DNA of 64,000 nucleotides from Shewanella algidipiscicola (GTDB lineage: Bacteria; Pseudomonadota; Gammaproteobacteria; Enterobacterales; Shewanellaceae). Positions 35,718 to 45,624 of this stretch are shown piece after piece. A model generated the notes under the pieces. That model made no database searches, was not told the origin of the DNA, and worked only from the letters and a program-made list of their open reading frames with translations. The translations under genes were made by a program, and so were the position numbers. The stretch covers positions 98,539 through 162,538 of the forward strand of contig NZ_QPQT01000011.1 in the NCBI RefSeq assembly GCF_003605125.1, given 5' to 3'. Each line of letters opens with the position of its first letter. Position 1 is the first letter of the stretch.

Positions 35718-38258
35718 TCAGTGCAGCGCCGGAATGAAGTAGAGGCTGTTACTGTAGACCTTTTGCGCGTCGAGCCAGCTATTTCTAAACAGTAGGTTAT
35801 CGGTTAGCGCCACTATGGCTCCCTGACCATGGCGTTCAACTCGGATGGCAGGGGTTTGGCTGAAGCTGCGCTGATATTCTGTTGCCAGATAGCCATCCAA
35901 TAGCGGTTCATCAGCATAACTTGCGGCGGTGGTAAAAGAGCTTGAACCGGCGAGTAATCCCAGTGGCTTATTTTTGAGTATCGGCAGAATGTTGCCTTGT
36001 AGGCCGAAATTGATCGGGTGAGAGGTATCGAGATCCAGTGCCAATATGGCTCCGCCAATCGCCTTGCGTGCCCTTAGTGTCGCTTGCTCGTCAAAGCGCA
36101 TGCCGTCAGTGGCAAATAACTGTTCAAATGCCCGTGGATTTCTCACATCACTCTTTAATAAGTTGCCTTTGCTTAGCCAGCTTAAGGCGCCCTTTTGCGC
36201 CACGATCACTCCGCCATTATTAACAAACTGTCCCAGTTTACGGGCGAGCTTTTCAGCGACATTTTGATAGCTGCCATCGGCAAGAAACAGATGGGTGTAT
36301 CGGTTAAGAGGCAGACTAGGCAAGCGAGACACATCCACTTGAGTGAGCGGCGCCGCCAAATGTTGATCCATAAAATACCCTAGCTCACCCACTTCTGACG
36401 CCGAGGTACCATAACCTGTGATCACCACTGCTTTGATTGGCGCAATAGGGTGAAAATCGGGACTGCCTAAATCGATACCTGATAACGCGCGGCTACTGGT
36501 AACTGTGGCCATGGTGAGACGATGGTGAGTGGCGAGCGAAATAAGCAGTTCTCTTAATGGTGCGCTAGCCATGGTTTGACGACCTAAGGGGATTTGCAAT
36601 GTGCCAGCGGTAAAATCGCTCGCACCTGCTGAGGTCATGATGCTGAATGGTTTGGCGGCAAATTTTACTTTAACCCCATGACTAAGGAGCTGCTGTAGTA
36701 CGGTCGCCGCATGATGTTGTCGCCAATCAATGAGCACGGCTACGCTGTCAGCAGCAATGCTTAGTGGCGCGTCAAGCGGGCGTTGGCTGCTGAGTGTATC
36801 CACATCTAGGCTGACATCACGGGCCAGTTGTAAATTATAGGCGTAGGTGAAGTTCCAACTGGAGACATCATAAAAGGTGGCATCGTCGAATTCGGTACGT
36901 TGATCAAATAGTGCCAGTAGTAAGCTTTTTTGAGGCTGATTAATTGGGATAAATAGGCTATCGCGCGGCGCGTAATAATGGCGTCCTTGGCGCAGACCTT
37001 CTCGCAGGTAAAAAAATAGGATCTGATGCTGCTGTAACACCTGGGCTAAGTCATCGCGTCGGCCCGGATCTTGACTCGTACTGATCAATAAGCCGCTTTC
37101 GCGCCCCGAAGGCTGATGCTTATCCTTGCGTTGATAAAAGCGTGTTTGAAACAGCTGTAACTCTTGTTTAAGTGCTAACGCCCCTTTAAGACTGGAAAAC
37201 GACGTCGCCACTTGGTTTGCAATTGCCTGCTCAAAAACCAGCATACCATTGTCAGATTCCTGTTGCTGCCCACGTACACTGGCCTGCTCAAACAGCATCC
37301 CGACAGAGCCATTGATATCAGGGTAGGTTGAACCTTTACCATAGTAAAAGTCATCAAACATTTGTTGGCTAAAATAGGGTTGCTGCCGTGTATCGAGCGC
37401 CTTAGCATGGTAGGCGGCTAGTTGATGGGTCAGTCGTTGGTTTTCTTCTGGGGTCAGCGGATGAGTGCGTTTAGGCACTCCAGGTTGAAAGAAGTAACTT
37501 TGGTTGTGGCCCATTTCATGAAAGTCGCCAACATAGTGAGGGTGCCAGCGATGAAACAGGGCGATGCGTGCGCGCGTTTCCGGATGGCGCAAGAACAGCC
37601 AGTCACGATTAAGGTCGGCAAAATAATGATTTGAACGCCCACTAGGCCAATTTTGTTGATGTTCATTATGGTTGCCATCACTGTTATTTACTTTACCTGT
37701 GTAGTTATTGGCCCAAGTAGAAAAGCGGTCTAAACCGTCAGGGTTTTGGGTTGGGGTGATGAGTACCACAGCGTTATCGAGCAAGTCGATAACCCAAGGT
37801 TCTTGGCTGCTACTGAGTTGATGGCTCACTGTTAATGCGGCATGCGCACCACTGGCTTCATCACCATGAATACTATAGGCCAACCAGATGACCAAGGGGC
37901 CCGTTTGTGGCTGGCCGCTTTTAACTTGCGCGCGTTGAGCCATGATCTGTTTAAGATTGGCTTGATTTGCGGCTGAGGTAATCACCGCCGTGAGTTGTGA
38001 GCGAGCTTCATGGCTGCTGCCAGTCGATTCTAGGCTTACTCGAGGGCTTTGACGTGCCAACTGTTTGAGGTAGAAGTTTATTTGGTCGTGTCGTAGATGC
38101 CAGCTGCCTAGTGGATACCCTAAAAACTGGCTCGGTGATTCGATGGCCGAGGTTGTTGCTATAGCCGATGTGGCGGTAGTCACATTTTGATTAATCGATG
38201 CTGCTTGAGCAATGAGTGGCGTAAAAAACAGCAGCAGTAGGCAGAGTCGCAGCATCAT
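35718..38258 (-). CDS. secreted M14-family zinc carboxypeptidase
   Basis: An 846-residue exported metallopeptidase. The signal peptide ends near AQAA (residue 20). The zinc site is HGDE (His131, Glu134) in YSIHGDEASG, with a later histidine in GDFHEMGHN (about 247) and NPDGLDRFS between. The catalytic domain fills roughly residues 45-370. The C-terminal half (about 390-846) includes a glutamine-amidotransferase-like region (VVITGYGTS, GGVIVAQKGA) seen in large M14 proteins. It probably trims peptides or peptidoglycan outside the cytoplasm. Two adjacent ATGs (38258, 38255) can start it; no clear ribosome site is visible. Confidence 0.87.
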   Translation of the reverse strand: MMLRLCLLLLFFTPLIAQAASINQNVTTATSAIATTSAIESPSQFLGYPLGSWHLRHDQINFYLKQLARQSPRVSLESTGSSHEARSQLTAVITSAANQANLKQIMAQRAQVKSGQPQTGPLVIWLAYSIHGDEASGAHAALTVSHQLSSSQEPWVIDLLDNAVVLITPTQNPDGLDRFSTWANNYTGKVNNSDGNHNEHQQNWPSGRSNHYFADLNRDWLFLRHPETRARIALFHRWHPHYVGDFHEMGHNQSYFFQPGVPKRTHPLTPEENQRLTHQLAAYHAKALDTRQQPYFSQQMFDDFYYGKGSTYPDINGSVGMLFEQASVRGQQQESDNGMLVFEQAIANQVATSFSSLKGALALKQELQLFQTRFYQRKDKHQPSGRESGLLISTSQDPGRRDDLAQVLQQHQILFFYLREGLRQGRHYYAPRDSLFIPINQPQKSLLLALFDQRTEFDDATFYDVSSWNFTYAYNLQLARDVSLDVDTLSSQRPLDAPLSIAADSVAVLIDWRQHHAATVLQQLLSHGVKVKFAAKPFSIMTSAGASDFTAGTLQIPLGRQTMASAPLRELLISLATHHRLTMATVTSSRALSGIDLGSPDFHPIAPIKAVVITGYGTSASEVGELGYFMDQHLAAPLTQVDVSRLPSLPLNRYTHLFLADGSYQNVAEKLARKLGQFVNNGGVIVAQKGALSWLSKGNLLKSDVRNPRAFEQLFATDGMRFDEQATLRARKAIGGAILALDLDTSHPINFGLQGNILPILKNKPLGLLAGSSSFTTAASYADEPLLDGYLATEYQRSFSQTPAIRVERHGQGAIVALTDNLLFRNSWLDAQKVYSNSLYFIPALH

Positions 38259-38462
38259 TAGAGTCTTTATTATTGTATATAAAGGTTAAATTAACAGCTC
38301 GATGAAATCGTTACCATAGCCAGTCGTCACTTTATACGACACTTTTTAGACAAAAAATTACTGTCTAATCGCCATAGGGGCTACAAAGCTGTTAGGAGTC
38401 GGAGTATCATAGTGGTAATTCTTACTAAAACACTCGGGTTTAACCTGACGGAGCATGTCTTA

Positions 38463-39041
38463 ATGATCACCATTTCCGATGCAGCTCAGGCACATTTTGT
38501 AAAGCTACTCGCTGATCAGCCTGAAGGAACTCATATTCGCGTATTTGTTATCAGCCCTGGTACTCCATCGGCAGAGTGCGGCGTGTCTTATTGCCCACCC
38601 GATGCCGTTGAAGCCGATGATATCGAGCTAGAGTTTAATGGTTTTCATGCCATGGTTGATGAAAAGAGCGCTCCTTTTCTGGAAGATGCCTCAATTGATT
38701 TCGTCACCGACCAACTCGGTTCGCAACTGACGCTCAAAGCGCCTAATGCCAAGATGCGTAAAGTCGATAATGATGCGCCATTGAAAGAGCGTATCGAGTA
38801 CGTGATTCAATCTGAAATCAATCCACAGCTGGCCAGCCATGGTGGTAATATCATGCTGGTCGAAATCGATGCCGCAGGCGTTGCAGTACTCCAATTTGGT
38901 GGTGGATGTAACGGTTGTTCTATGGTTGATGTGACCCTGAAGGATGGTATCGAGAAGCAACTGCTTGATATGTTCCCTGGCGAATTGACTGGTGTACGAG
39001 ATGTGACAGAACATCAGCATGGCGACCATTCATACCAGTAA
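38463..39041 (+). CDS. nfuA: Fe-S biogenesis protein NfuA
   Basis: A 192-residue 4Fe-4S carrier. The N-terminal degenerate A-type scaffold ([30 protein letters not shown]) and the C-terminal Nfu domain with the cluster motif [14 protein letters not shown] are both complete, and length equals E. coli NfuA. The start is ATG 38463 with GGAG upstream; an earlier GTG at 38412 adds residues absent from the family. Clients plausibly include the many Fe-S enzymes encoded here. It is divergent from the peptidase gene. Confidence 0.95.
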   Translation: MITISDAAQAHFVKLLADQPEGTHIRVFVISPGTPSAECGVSYCPPDAVEADDIELEFNGFHAMVDEKSAPFLEDASIDFVTDQLGSQLTLKAPNAKMRKVDNDAPLKERIEYVIQSEINPQLASHGGNIMLVEIDAAGVAVLQFGGGCNGCSMVDVTLKDGIEKQLLDMFPGELTGVRDVTEHQHGDHSYQ

Positions 39042-39084
39042 CCTTGATTGGGTGAGTTCTGCTTACTGCAGGATGACGTTTATT

Positions 39085-39115
39085 ACGGGATGACTTAGGT
39101 CATCCCGTTTTATTT
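39085..39115 (+). terminator. terminator after nfuA
   Basis: ACGGGATGAC and GTCATCCCGT arms with a TTAG loop, then TTTATTTT. Confidence 0.88.
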
Positions 39116-39150
39116 TGTCGCCAATGGTGCATCGTATGTGGTGGCTTGTA

Positions 39151-40494
39151 TTAGGCCTGCATCAATCTGGTTTTTAAACGGTAGTGATAATGCCATGCGA
39201 GAGTGACACTTCTAGCAAGCATAAACACACTCATCGCGGCCCATAAGGCATGATTACCACTGGCTTGCAGTAGCCACCATGTGGGAAAAAACACGCCAAA
39301 GGTCGACAATATCATGCTATTACGCATGGTGGCACCTTCGGCTGCGCCAATATAAACACCATCAAACAGGTAAGAGCCGAACGCCAAAAGCGGCATGAAT
39401 ATCACCCAGATCAGGTACTCTTGCGCCACTTGCTGCACCGCATCAATACTGGTGAGGAGGGTAATAAATTGTCCGCCTAATGTGGCAAAGCATAATACAA
39501 ATAACAGGGCAGCGATGGTTGACCAAAGGGTGGCTAATGTCACTGAATCTGACATTCGCTGTGGATTGTGTTCGCCAAAGGCCCGCCCCACTTCAGCCTC
39601 GGCGTAGTAGGCGATACCATCTAAGGCATAGGAAATTAGCAATAATAGGTTGAGCAGTACCGCATTGGCAGCGACGGTATTATCGCCTAAGCTGGCGCCT
39701 TCGAAGGTCATAAAGGCGAATGTGAGTTGTAAGCAGAGGCTACGAATAAAGATATCGCGATTGAGTCCCAAAAGTTTGTGGTAGCTGCGAAGTGATAATT
39801 GGCGACATAAAGTGAGTAGGTGAAAGCCACCCTGTTTGGCAATCACTCGGGATACCATGGTCGCCGCTACCGCAAAGCCCGTGATATCGGCAAATACCGA
39901 TGCCCATGCCGCACCCTGTACGCCCCAATCGAATGCGATAACAAATAACAGATCCAATAAAATATTGGTACAATTGGCCGCGATCAGTTGCCACATGGCG
40001 GCTTTGGGTTGCTGCCTTCCGAGGAGCCACCCCAGCATGGCTAAGTTCATCAGCGCAAAGGGAGTCGACCAGATCCGTATGTGAAAGTAAGCCTGGCTGT
40101 AATAGAGTACCTCGGCGCTGGCATCAGATAGTGATAGTGCCAAGGTCATAATCGGCGACTGAAATAAGATGGCCGCAGTCCCGAGTAATAGGGCTAAACT
40201 GGCCGATTGCAACAACAGTCGATATTGCGCTTGCGTGTCGCCAGCTCCGAAGGCCTGCGCTACCAAACCTGTGGTCGACATGCGCAGAAATCCCAATACC
40301 CATAAGAGCAAAGTAATAAGGGTTGAGCCAACAGCAACACCCCCTAAATAATAAGCGTTACTCAGATGTCCCACCACGGCCGTATCGACTAAGCCTAGTA
40401 AGGGCACGGTAATGTTTGACAGAATCATGGGCAACGCAAGTGCAAGCAAATGCCTGTTTTTCTGTTTATCTAACAGTAAATTAACTAGGGACAT
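39151..40494 (-). CDS. MATE-family efflux transporter, DinF-like
   Basis: A 447-residue membrane antiporter with about twelve helices. The N-terminal pattern LALPMILSNITVPLLGLVDTAVVGHL and the middle LDGIAYYAEAEVGRAFGE match the DinF branch of MATE proteins. MATE pumps export cationic compounds or drugs using Na+ or H+ gradients; the substrate is unknown. E. coli dinF is next to lexA, but here lexA is 10 kb away. It is divergent from the deacetylase gene with 22 bases between starts. Confidence 0.9.
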   Translation of the reverse strand: MSLVNLLLDKQKNRHLLALALPMILSNITVPLLGLVDTAVVGHLSNAYYLGGVAVGSTLITLLLWVLGFLRMSTTGLVAQAFGAGDTQAQYRLLLQSASLALLLGTAAILFQSPIMTLALSLSDASAEVLYYSQAYFHIRIWSTPFALMNLAMLGWLLGRQQPKAAMWQLIAANCTNILLDLLFVIAFDWGVQGAAWASVFADITGFAVAATMVSRVIAKQGGFHLLTLCRQLSLRSYHKLLGLNRDIFIRSLCLQLTFAFMTFEGASLGDNTVAANAVLLNLLLLISYALDGIAYYAEAEVGRAFGEHNPQRMSDSVTLATLWSTIAALLFVLCFATLGGQFITLLTSIDAVQQVAQEYLIWVIFMPLLAFGSYLFDGVYIGAAEGATMRNSMILSTFGVFFPTWWLLQASGNHALWAAMSVFMLARSVTLAWHYHYRLKTRLMQA

Positions 40495-40516
40495 AGATTC
40501 TCAGAGGTTACTTAAT

Positions 40517-41563
40517 ATGTTAAAGCGCGTTTTAGTTACGCTGATATGCTGCTTGAGCTTTTCGGCTCAGGCAGTGGTGATTTTACAGTATCATCATGTG
40601 TCAGAAGATACACCTAGAGTCACCAGTGTGACGCCATTAGAGTTTCGTCAACAGATGGCCTACCTGAGTGATAATGGCTTTACCGTTATCCCTCTGTCAG
40701 AGGTGGTCGATGGACTCAAAGCCGATAAAGCCTTTGCCGATAAAACGGTGGCGATCACTTTCGATGATGGCTATCAAAACATTGCCGATAATGCCCATCC
40801 AATTTTAAAAGAATATGGTTTTCCTTACACCATCTTTATCGCTGTCGAGCCAATAGAGCAGCAATATCGCGATGTGATGAATTGGATGACCTTGAAGCAG
40901 TTAGCCGCTGATGGCGTCGAGTTGGCGAACCACAGTTGGGGGCATGAGCATCTGATCCGTCGTCTCGACGGTGAAACCGAATCCGATTGGTTGACGCGGA
41001 TTGAAACTAATCTGTTGGCAACCGAAGCGCAAATAGTGGCGAAAACGGGTCAGAGTTTGAAGATGTTGGCTTACCCTTATGGCGAATATAACGCGGCGAT
41101 AGAAGCATTGCTTAGCAAGCTAGGCTTTGTCGGATTTGGGCAACAATCGGGGGCCGCAGGCCATTATTCTAGCTTAACGGCGTTGCCTCGCTTCCCGGTG
41201 GCGGGCGCCTATGCGGATCTGTCTAGCTTAAAAGTGAAGTTGTACAGTTTAAACATGCCGGTATTGGCATTGTCTCCGGCGAATACCGAGCTAGCGCTAG
41301 GTGATTGGCGTCCAGAGATGAAGGTTAAGTTAGACATGAGTGATATCTACCCTCATCAGTTGATGTGCTTTATACAAGGACAGGGAGCCGCTAAGCCACT
41401 GTGGGTAAGTGAAGATGAGTTTGTTGTGCGCGCAGGACTCGACCTGCCGCCAGGTCGATCACGCTACAACTGCACTGCGCCCAGTAAGCAAAGTGGGCGT
41501 TACTATTGGTTCTCCCAAGCTTGGGTGCGACCTAAAAACGACGGTACTTGGGTTAAAGAGTAG
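40517..41563 (+). CDS. polysaccharide deacetylase family protein
   Basis: A 348-residue exported protein. A signal peptide ends near AQA (residue 19), and a NodB-type deacetylase domain follows. VILQYHHVSEDTP is at the start of the domain, the metal and catalytic aspartates are in AITFDDGYQ, and the histidines in NHSWGHEHL. A C-terminal domain of about 110 residues carries paired cysteines (MCFIQG, YNCTAP). It probably removes N-acetyl groups from a cell-surface polysaccharide. The start is ATG 40517 with AGAGG upstream; the longer frame back to 40412 runs into the divergent MATE gene. Confidence 0.88.
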   Translation: MLKRVLVTLICCLSFSAQAVVILQYHHVSEDTPRVTSVTPLEFRQQMAYLSDNGFTVIPLSEVVDGLKADKAFADKTVAITFDDGYQNIADNAHPILKEYGFPYTIFIAVEPIEQQYRDVMNWMTLKQLAADGVELANHSWGHEHLIRRLDGETESDWLTRIETNLLATEAQIVAKTGQSLKMLAYPYGEYNAAIEALLSKLGFVGFGQQSGAAGHYSSLTALPRFPVAGAYADLSSLKVKLYSLNMPVLALSPANTELALGDWRPEMKVKLDMSDIYPHQLMCFIQGQGAAKPLWVSEDEFVVRAGLDLPPGRSRYNCTAPSKQSGRYYWFSQAWVRPKNDGTWVKE

Positions 41564-41611
41564 CGGGCGTTAGCTTAAAGCGTTATCCATGCGGGCGATG
41601 CAGCTTGCTGT

Positions 41612-42250
41612 TTACAGCGTGTCATTGGCGGTGAGTTGCTGCAGATCGGCGACCAAGTTTTGGGTTGAGATCTGCGGCAGGCTGCTGAGTTGTGTCAGCT
41701 TAGGTTTAACCGTCGCGTAGCGTTCACCTTGTGGTGAGATGAGTGTCATCGAGGCGCTATGATCTACCTGATAATTCTCCCCCTCGCCAACCATGGCATA
41801 AACAAATCCAAGCTCGCGAGTCAGCGGCAGTAGCTGCGCGTGTGGCGCGGTGACCGCTATAAAATCAGAATTAAAAAAATTCACATAATCTAATAACTTA
41901 TCTGGTGTATCACGGCTCGGGTCTACAGATAAAAAGATCACTTGTAAATCCAGCTCAGGCGGTAAGCTCTGCACTGCGGCGGCCAGTTTTGCCATCGTAG
42001 TAGGGCACACATCGGGGCATGAGGTATAGCCGACAAACACCAGGCTCCATTTATGTAATAAGTGTTGGTTGGTAAATGCTTGCCCATGTTGGTCAACTAA
42101 GTTGAACTGTGATAAAGGCCGTTTAGTGGGATATAAATAGCTGGTGGTTAAGCTTAATGGCGGCGTCGCTGTTTGGTTAAGTGTATAAGCGGTTATCGCC
42201 CCCAATGTTGCACACACCAGTAGTATGCCCAGCAGCACAATTTTTTTCAC
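41612..42250 (-). CDS. SCO1/SenC-family copper chaperone
   Basis: A 212-residue membrane-anchored thioredoxin-fold protein that delivers copper to the CuA site of cytochrome oxidase. An N-terminal helix (KKIVLLGILLVCATLGAITAY) is followed by the copper ligands in GYTSCPDVCP (C-x3-C) and the conserved histidine in YQVDHSASM. The start is set at GTG 42250, preceded by GGAG. The ATG at 42265 lacks a ribosome site and would overlap ctaB. It is the last gene of the minus-strand cox cluster. Confidence 0.92.
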   Translation of the reverse strand: MKKIVLLGILLVCATLGAITAYTLNQTATPPLSLTTSYLYPTKRPLSQFNLVDQHGQAFTNQHLLHKWSLVFVGYTSCPDVCPTTMAKLAAAVQSLPPELDLQVIFLSVDPSRDTPDKLLDYVNFFNSDFIAVTAPHAQLLPLTRELGFVYAMVGEGENYQVDHSASMTLISPQGERYATVKPKLTQLSSLPQISTQNLVADLQQLTANDTL

Positions 42251-42255
42251 AGGCG

Positions 42256-43158
42256 TTAACTCCATAAATAGTGGTCGACTAACAAAATTAAAAATAAGGC
42301 CATGAGATGGTAAATGGAAAATCGAAACACTTGCATTGCTAATTCCGGCTTATCGCGATATTTGAGCTGCCACGCCTTGTAGATAAAGCCACAGCTAAGC
42401 AGTGTCGAACCGATTAAGTAGAGCGGGCCGCACATACCAACCAGCACAGGATAAAGGCAGGCAAGCGCCAATAATATGGTATAGAGCAAGATACAGGTTT
42501 TAGTAAACTCAACGCCGTGAGTCACCGGCAGCATGGGCACATCCACCTTGGCATATTCGGTTTTACGGTGGATAGCTAATGCCCAAAAGTGGGGCGGGGT
42601 CCAGGCAAAAATGATGATCACCAATAACAGGGCATTAGCATGAAATTCGCCGGTGATGGCGGTCCAACCTAATAGTGGTGGCATGGCGCCTGCGAGCCCG
42701 CCTACGACAATATTTTGTGGTGTAGCGCGCTTTAGGTAGGCGGTGTAGATCACCGCGTAGCCAACGAGACTGGCAAATGTTAACCAAGCGGTGAGTGGAT
42801 TCACCAAGGCATACAAAAGGATAAAGCCCAGCAAGGCCATAGTGGTAGCAAATATCATCGCTTTAACGATAGAGATACGGCCTTTAGGCAGTGGGCGATT
42901 GTAGGTGCGCGCCATGAGACCATCTATACGGCGATCAATAAGATGATTATAGGCCGCAGCCGCCCCAGCCATCATGCCGATACCCACAAGGCCAGCAACC
43001 AAAGGTTGCAGAGGGACAGCCCCTGGCACGGCTAAGCACATACCCACCAATACCGTAAGTAACATTAACGCCACCACTTTAGGCTTGGTCATCTCTAAAT
43101 AGGCGCGCCATTGAATATGGCTGGCTGCTGGGTTGCTGAGGGTTATCGGTTTTGTCAT
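42256..43158 (-). CDS. ctaB: protoheme IX farnesyltransferase (heme O synthase)
   Basis: A 300-residue UbiA-type prenyltransferase that adds a farnesyl group to heme B to give heme O. About nine helices are visible. The prenyl-diphosphate site [21 protein letters not shown] is present, as is the second motif [28 protein letters not shown]. It lies between heme A synthase and SCO in the same operon, 11 bases after ctaA. Confidence 0.96.
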   Translation of the reverse strand: MTKPITLSNPAASHIQWRAYLEMTKPKVVALMLLTVLVGMCLAVPGAVPLQPLVAGLVGIGMMAGAAAAYNHLIDRRIDGLMARTYNRPLPKGRISIVKAMIFATTMALLGFILLYALVNPLTAWLTFASLVGYAVIYTAYLKRATPQNIVVGGLAGAMPPLLGWTAITGEFHANALLLVIIIFAWTPPHFWALAIHRKTEYAKVDVPMLPVTHGVEFTKTCILLYTILLALACLYPVLVGMCGPLYLIGSTLLSCGFIYKAWQLKYRDKPELAMQVFRFSIYHLMALFLILLVDHYLWS

Positions 43159-43169
43159 CGCTGCCTCGC

Positions 43170-44153
43170 TTATGCTTTACGCCACAGGGTGTAATTAATA
43201 AAGATCATGGTCAGCAGCAATAAAGCTGCCCCCGCGTTGTGAGCCACGGCAATGCCGAGCGGCAGATGCAGCACGACATTGGCGATTCCCAGCCCCACTT
43301 GTATTATCAACAAGGTGATAAGCACCCAAGCGCTGCGCGTAATCATGGCCGAACGTGCCTGTATCAATAGCCGATAGGCGAGCCAGAGAAGCAGTGTGGC
43401 GGTGATAATCGCGCCCATCCGGTGCGTGACATGTATGGTCATGCGTGATGCGTAATCGAGCACCCCAAATTCGTAGCTGCCTTCTGTTTGGTAGAACAAG
43501 TTGAACGCTTGCAGGGGTTGTAGATTATTGAGCCAGTCGCCCTCGCAGATGGGTAACGCAGTACAGGCGAGGGCGGCGTAATTAGATGAGGTCCAGCCGC
43601 CAAGCATGATTTGCAGCACTAACACGACAAGGCAGAGTAGCGCGAAGGGCGCGAGCTTTCTCACTTGAGGATCTCCCCCTACAATGCGCAACGGTGTGGT
43701 GCGTAAATACAAGATCCATAACAGCGACAGTAAGCTAAAGCCGCCAATGAGGTGTGACATCACCACTATAGGCATCAGCTGCATGGTGACAGTCCACATG
43801 CCTAGTGCCGCCTGAAATAGGATCAGTAGTGCGATAACGCTGGGCAGTTTTTTAGGGGCATCTTGAATTTTAAAACTGATATACAAGATATACAGCACCA
43901 GCAGCCCAAGGGCACCAGCAATATAGCGGTGTATCATCTCTAGCCAGGCTTTTTGGGTATCGACCGTATGCTCGGGGAAGGCTTGCTGCACTTGGCTTAG
44001 TTCATGGCTTTGTGTGGGCACTTTTAGCATGCCGTAGCAACCGGGCCAGTCTGGGCAACCAAGCCCAGCATCAGACAAGCGGGTATAGGCGCCCATTAAG
44101 ATGACACATAAGGTAAATACTAATGTGAGTTTTAGCAGTGGCGTCATCTGCAT
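43170..44153 (-). CDS. ctaA: heme A synthase CtaA/COX15
   Basis: A 327-residue membrane enzyme oxidising the heme O methyl group to a formyl, giving the heme A needed by CoxA. It has eight helices in two four-helix bundles with heme-ligand histidines ([38 protein letters not shown]). [14 protein letters not shown] near the N terminus is a family mark. Its ATG overlaps the stop of the preceding gene (TAATG). Confidence 0.95.
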   Translation of the reverse strand: MQMTPLLKLTLVFTLCVILMGAYTRLSDAGLGCPDWPGCYGMLKVPTQSHELSQVQQAFPEHTVDTQKAWLEMIHRYIAGALGLLVLYILYISFKIQDAPKKLPSVIALLILFQAALGMWTVTMQLMPIVVMSHLIGGFSLLSLLWILYLRTTPLRIVGGDPQVRKLAPFALLCLVVLVLQIMLGGWTSSNYAALACTALPICEGDWLNNLQPLQAFNLFYQTEGSYEFGVLDYASRMTIHVTHRMGAIITATLLLWLAYRLLIQARSAMITRSAWVLITLLIIQVGLGIANVVLHLPLGIAVAHNAGAALLLLTMIFINYTLWRKA

Positions 44154-44698
44154 TAGCCTATCCTCGATAATTTAAGCATCTTGCGTAAATCTGCCACCAT
44201 GGCCTTACCCAGTAATACTTGCTGATCTTTAGTGTCCACCTGCTGATAACGCATCACCATAGCCCCAAGGGGGTCGACAATGATCAGCTGTTGCTGCGCC
44301 AGTAGTGCGCTAACGTCACGACTGGCCTTGGCGGTAGCAAAGTCAAACCCCTCAAGAGCGGAGCGATCGCTATTTTCTTGCAGCAAAATAATGGGGGTGA
44401 CTCTTAATTGGTCACGCCCTAGGGCAATATGACTTTGGTGTAAAATATACAGACGGTTGAGGCAAGGGCTATCACAGTGTGCCGGTAACAAGTAGATCAT
44501 CTGCCATGATTTGGGATGAGGGTTACTCATGTCGAGCTGGCTATATGTGGTATCAGGCATCAGCAGTTCGCCCTTGTTGGTCGCTCCACCGTGATACAGG
44601 TTCATGCTGAGCACCAACTTAGCCGCCACCACAGGTAGCACAAATACCAGTAGCAGTATCAATAATGGTTTAGTGCTTTTACGTTTGGGGGAGTTCAT
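44153..44698 (-). CDS. SCO-like membrane-anchored protein of the cox cluster, function unproven
   Basis: A 181-residue protein with one N-terminal helix (KPLLILLLVFVLPVVAAKLVL). The periplasmic part resembles a small thioredoxin fold: YLLPAHCDSPCLNRLY holds a C-x3-C motif like the SCO copper site, and IVDPLGAMVMRYQ matches the closing strands of SCO proteins. The histidine that SCO uses as third copper ligand has no counterpart. AGGAG precedes the ATG. It sits directly before ctaA (1-base overlap) and behind SURF1, so a role in oxidase assembly or thiol redox is likely. Confidence 0.8.
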   Translation of the reverse strand: MNSPKRKSTKPLLILLLVFVLPVVAAKLVLSMNLYHGGATNKGELLMPDTTYSQLDMSNPHPKSWQMIYLLPAHCDSPCLNRLYILHQSHIALGRDQLRVTPIILLQENSDRSALEGFDFATAKASRDVSALLAQQQLIIVDPLGAMVMRYQQVDTKDQQVLLGKAMVADLRKMLKLSRIG

Positions 44699-44889
44699 CT
44701 TAGCTCCTCTTGTTGATCACTTTGTGGCTGACATGGACTCAGCGCAGAAAAAGGCCAACTTCCCGAGACGGCTAGGAAGTGATTACAGGGTACGGTATCG
44801 ATAATCGCTGTATTTATGTTCTAACCTACAAGGTCTTGTGATGTTAAGCAACTGCTCAATATCACCTGGTTTCGTTATTTATTTTTACG

Positions 44890-45624
44890 CTAACTTATTG
44901 TTTTTATTTTTCTTATCCATACATACCCCATGAGTAAGGCGAAGGCGGCCGCCATTGCAAACCACTGTAATGCATAGCCGTGATGCTTGTGAGCACTCAA
45001 GGGGATGGGCTGCCAAGGGTGTGCCAGTTCAGTTGGTAGCCTAGAGGTGGGCTGCAAGACCACAGGGGCCAAGCGGCGCTGTAACTGCTGCTGCAGTGCG
45101 GTAATATTGAGGTTTTGAATTCGCATAGGATCACCAGACTCAGCAAATAGTTGCTCGCTCATCGGGTTGAGAGATTTTTGATATAGCCTACCGCTTAAGG
45201 AAACTGAGCTCGTGATTGGCTGCACTTGAGGTAAGGCGCGCCGATCTATGCCGCCAGGGACAAAACCTAACTCAACCAGTAATGCCGTTTCATGAGGAGC
45301 GACTTGCATCACTTGCAGCACCAAATACCCCACAGTGCCGTTATAGACTTGGTTGTCGAGCATAATAATGGGGGAAGCGGTTGGGCTGACGTCGACCTGT
45401 AAACGGTAACCGGTTAAGGCCGTGTCTGTTGTCATAGCCAGCAGTTGAGGATATGACAGCGGCGCCGATGCTTGGCGAGCGGTTAATTGCTGCTGCCATG
45501 CGGCTTTTTCATCGGCACGGCTGAGTTGCCAAAACCCGAGCTTGACCAAGATGCTAAACACCAGCACAGTAATACAAACAACCAAGGCCGTTGTCCATGA
45601 CAACCCACGTTTAGGAGCCTGCAT
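44890..45624 (-). CDS. SURF1-family oxidase assembly protein
   Basis: A 244-residue inner-membrane protein with a helix at each end (about residues 10-30 and 220-240) and a periplasmic domain between. The motifs LGFWQLSRADEK, LLDNQVYNGTVGYLVLQV and the C-terminal HHGYALQWFAMAAAFALL are those of SURF1, which helps heme A insertion into CoxA. The start is ATG 45624, which shares the bases CATG with the start of the plus-strand gene at 45623. No ribosome site is seen. The frame stays open to 45825, but upstream residues are antisense to that gene. Confidence 0.9.
   Translation of the reverse strand: MQAPKRGLSWTTALVVCITVLVFSILVKLGFWQLSRADEKAAWQQQLTARQASAPLSYPQLLAMTTDTALTGYRLQVDVSPTASPIIMLDNQVYNGTVGYLVLQVMQVAPHETALLVELGFVPGGIDRRALPQVQPITSSVSLSGRLYQKSLNPMSEQLFAESGDPMRIQNLNITALQQQLQRRLAPVVLQPTSRLPTELAHPWQPIPLSAHKHHGYALQWFAMAAAFALLMGYVWIRKIKTIS

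Noticed and set aside
38412..38462. Earlier GTG start of nfuA
   Set aside because: The added residues are absent from NfuA, and ATG 38463 has GGAG upstream and matches the family N terminus.
44604..44804. 66-codon plus-strand frame over the start of the SCO-like gene
   Set aside because: Mostly antisense to a supported gene, with no ribosome site or recognisable domain.
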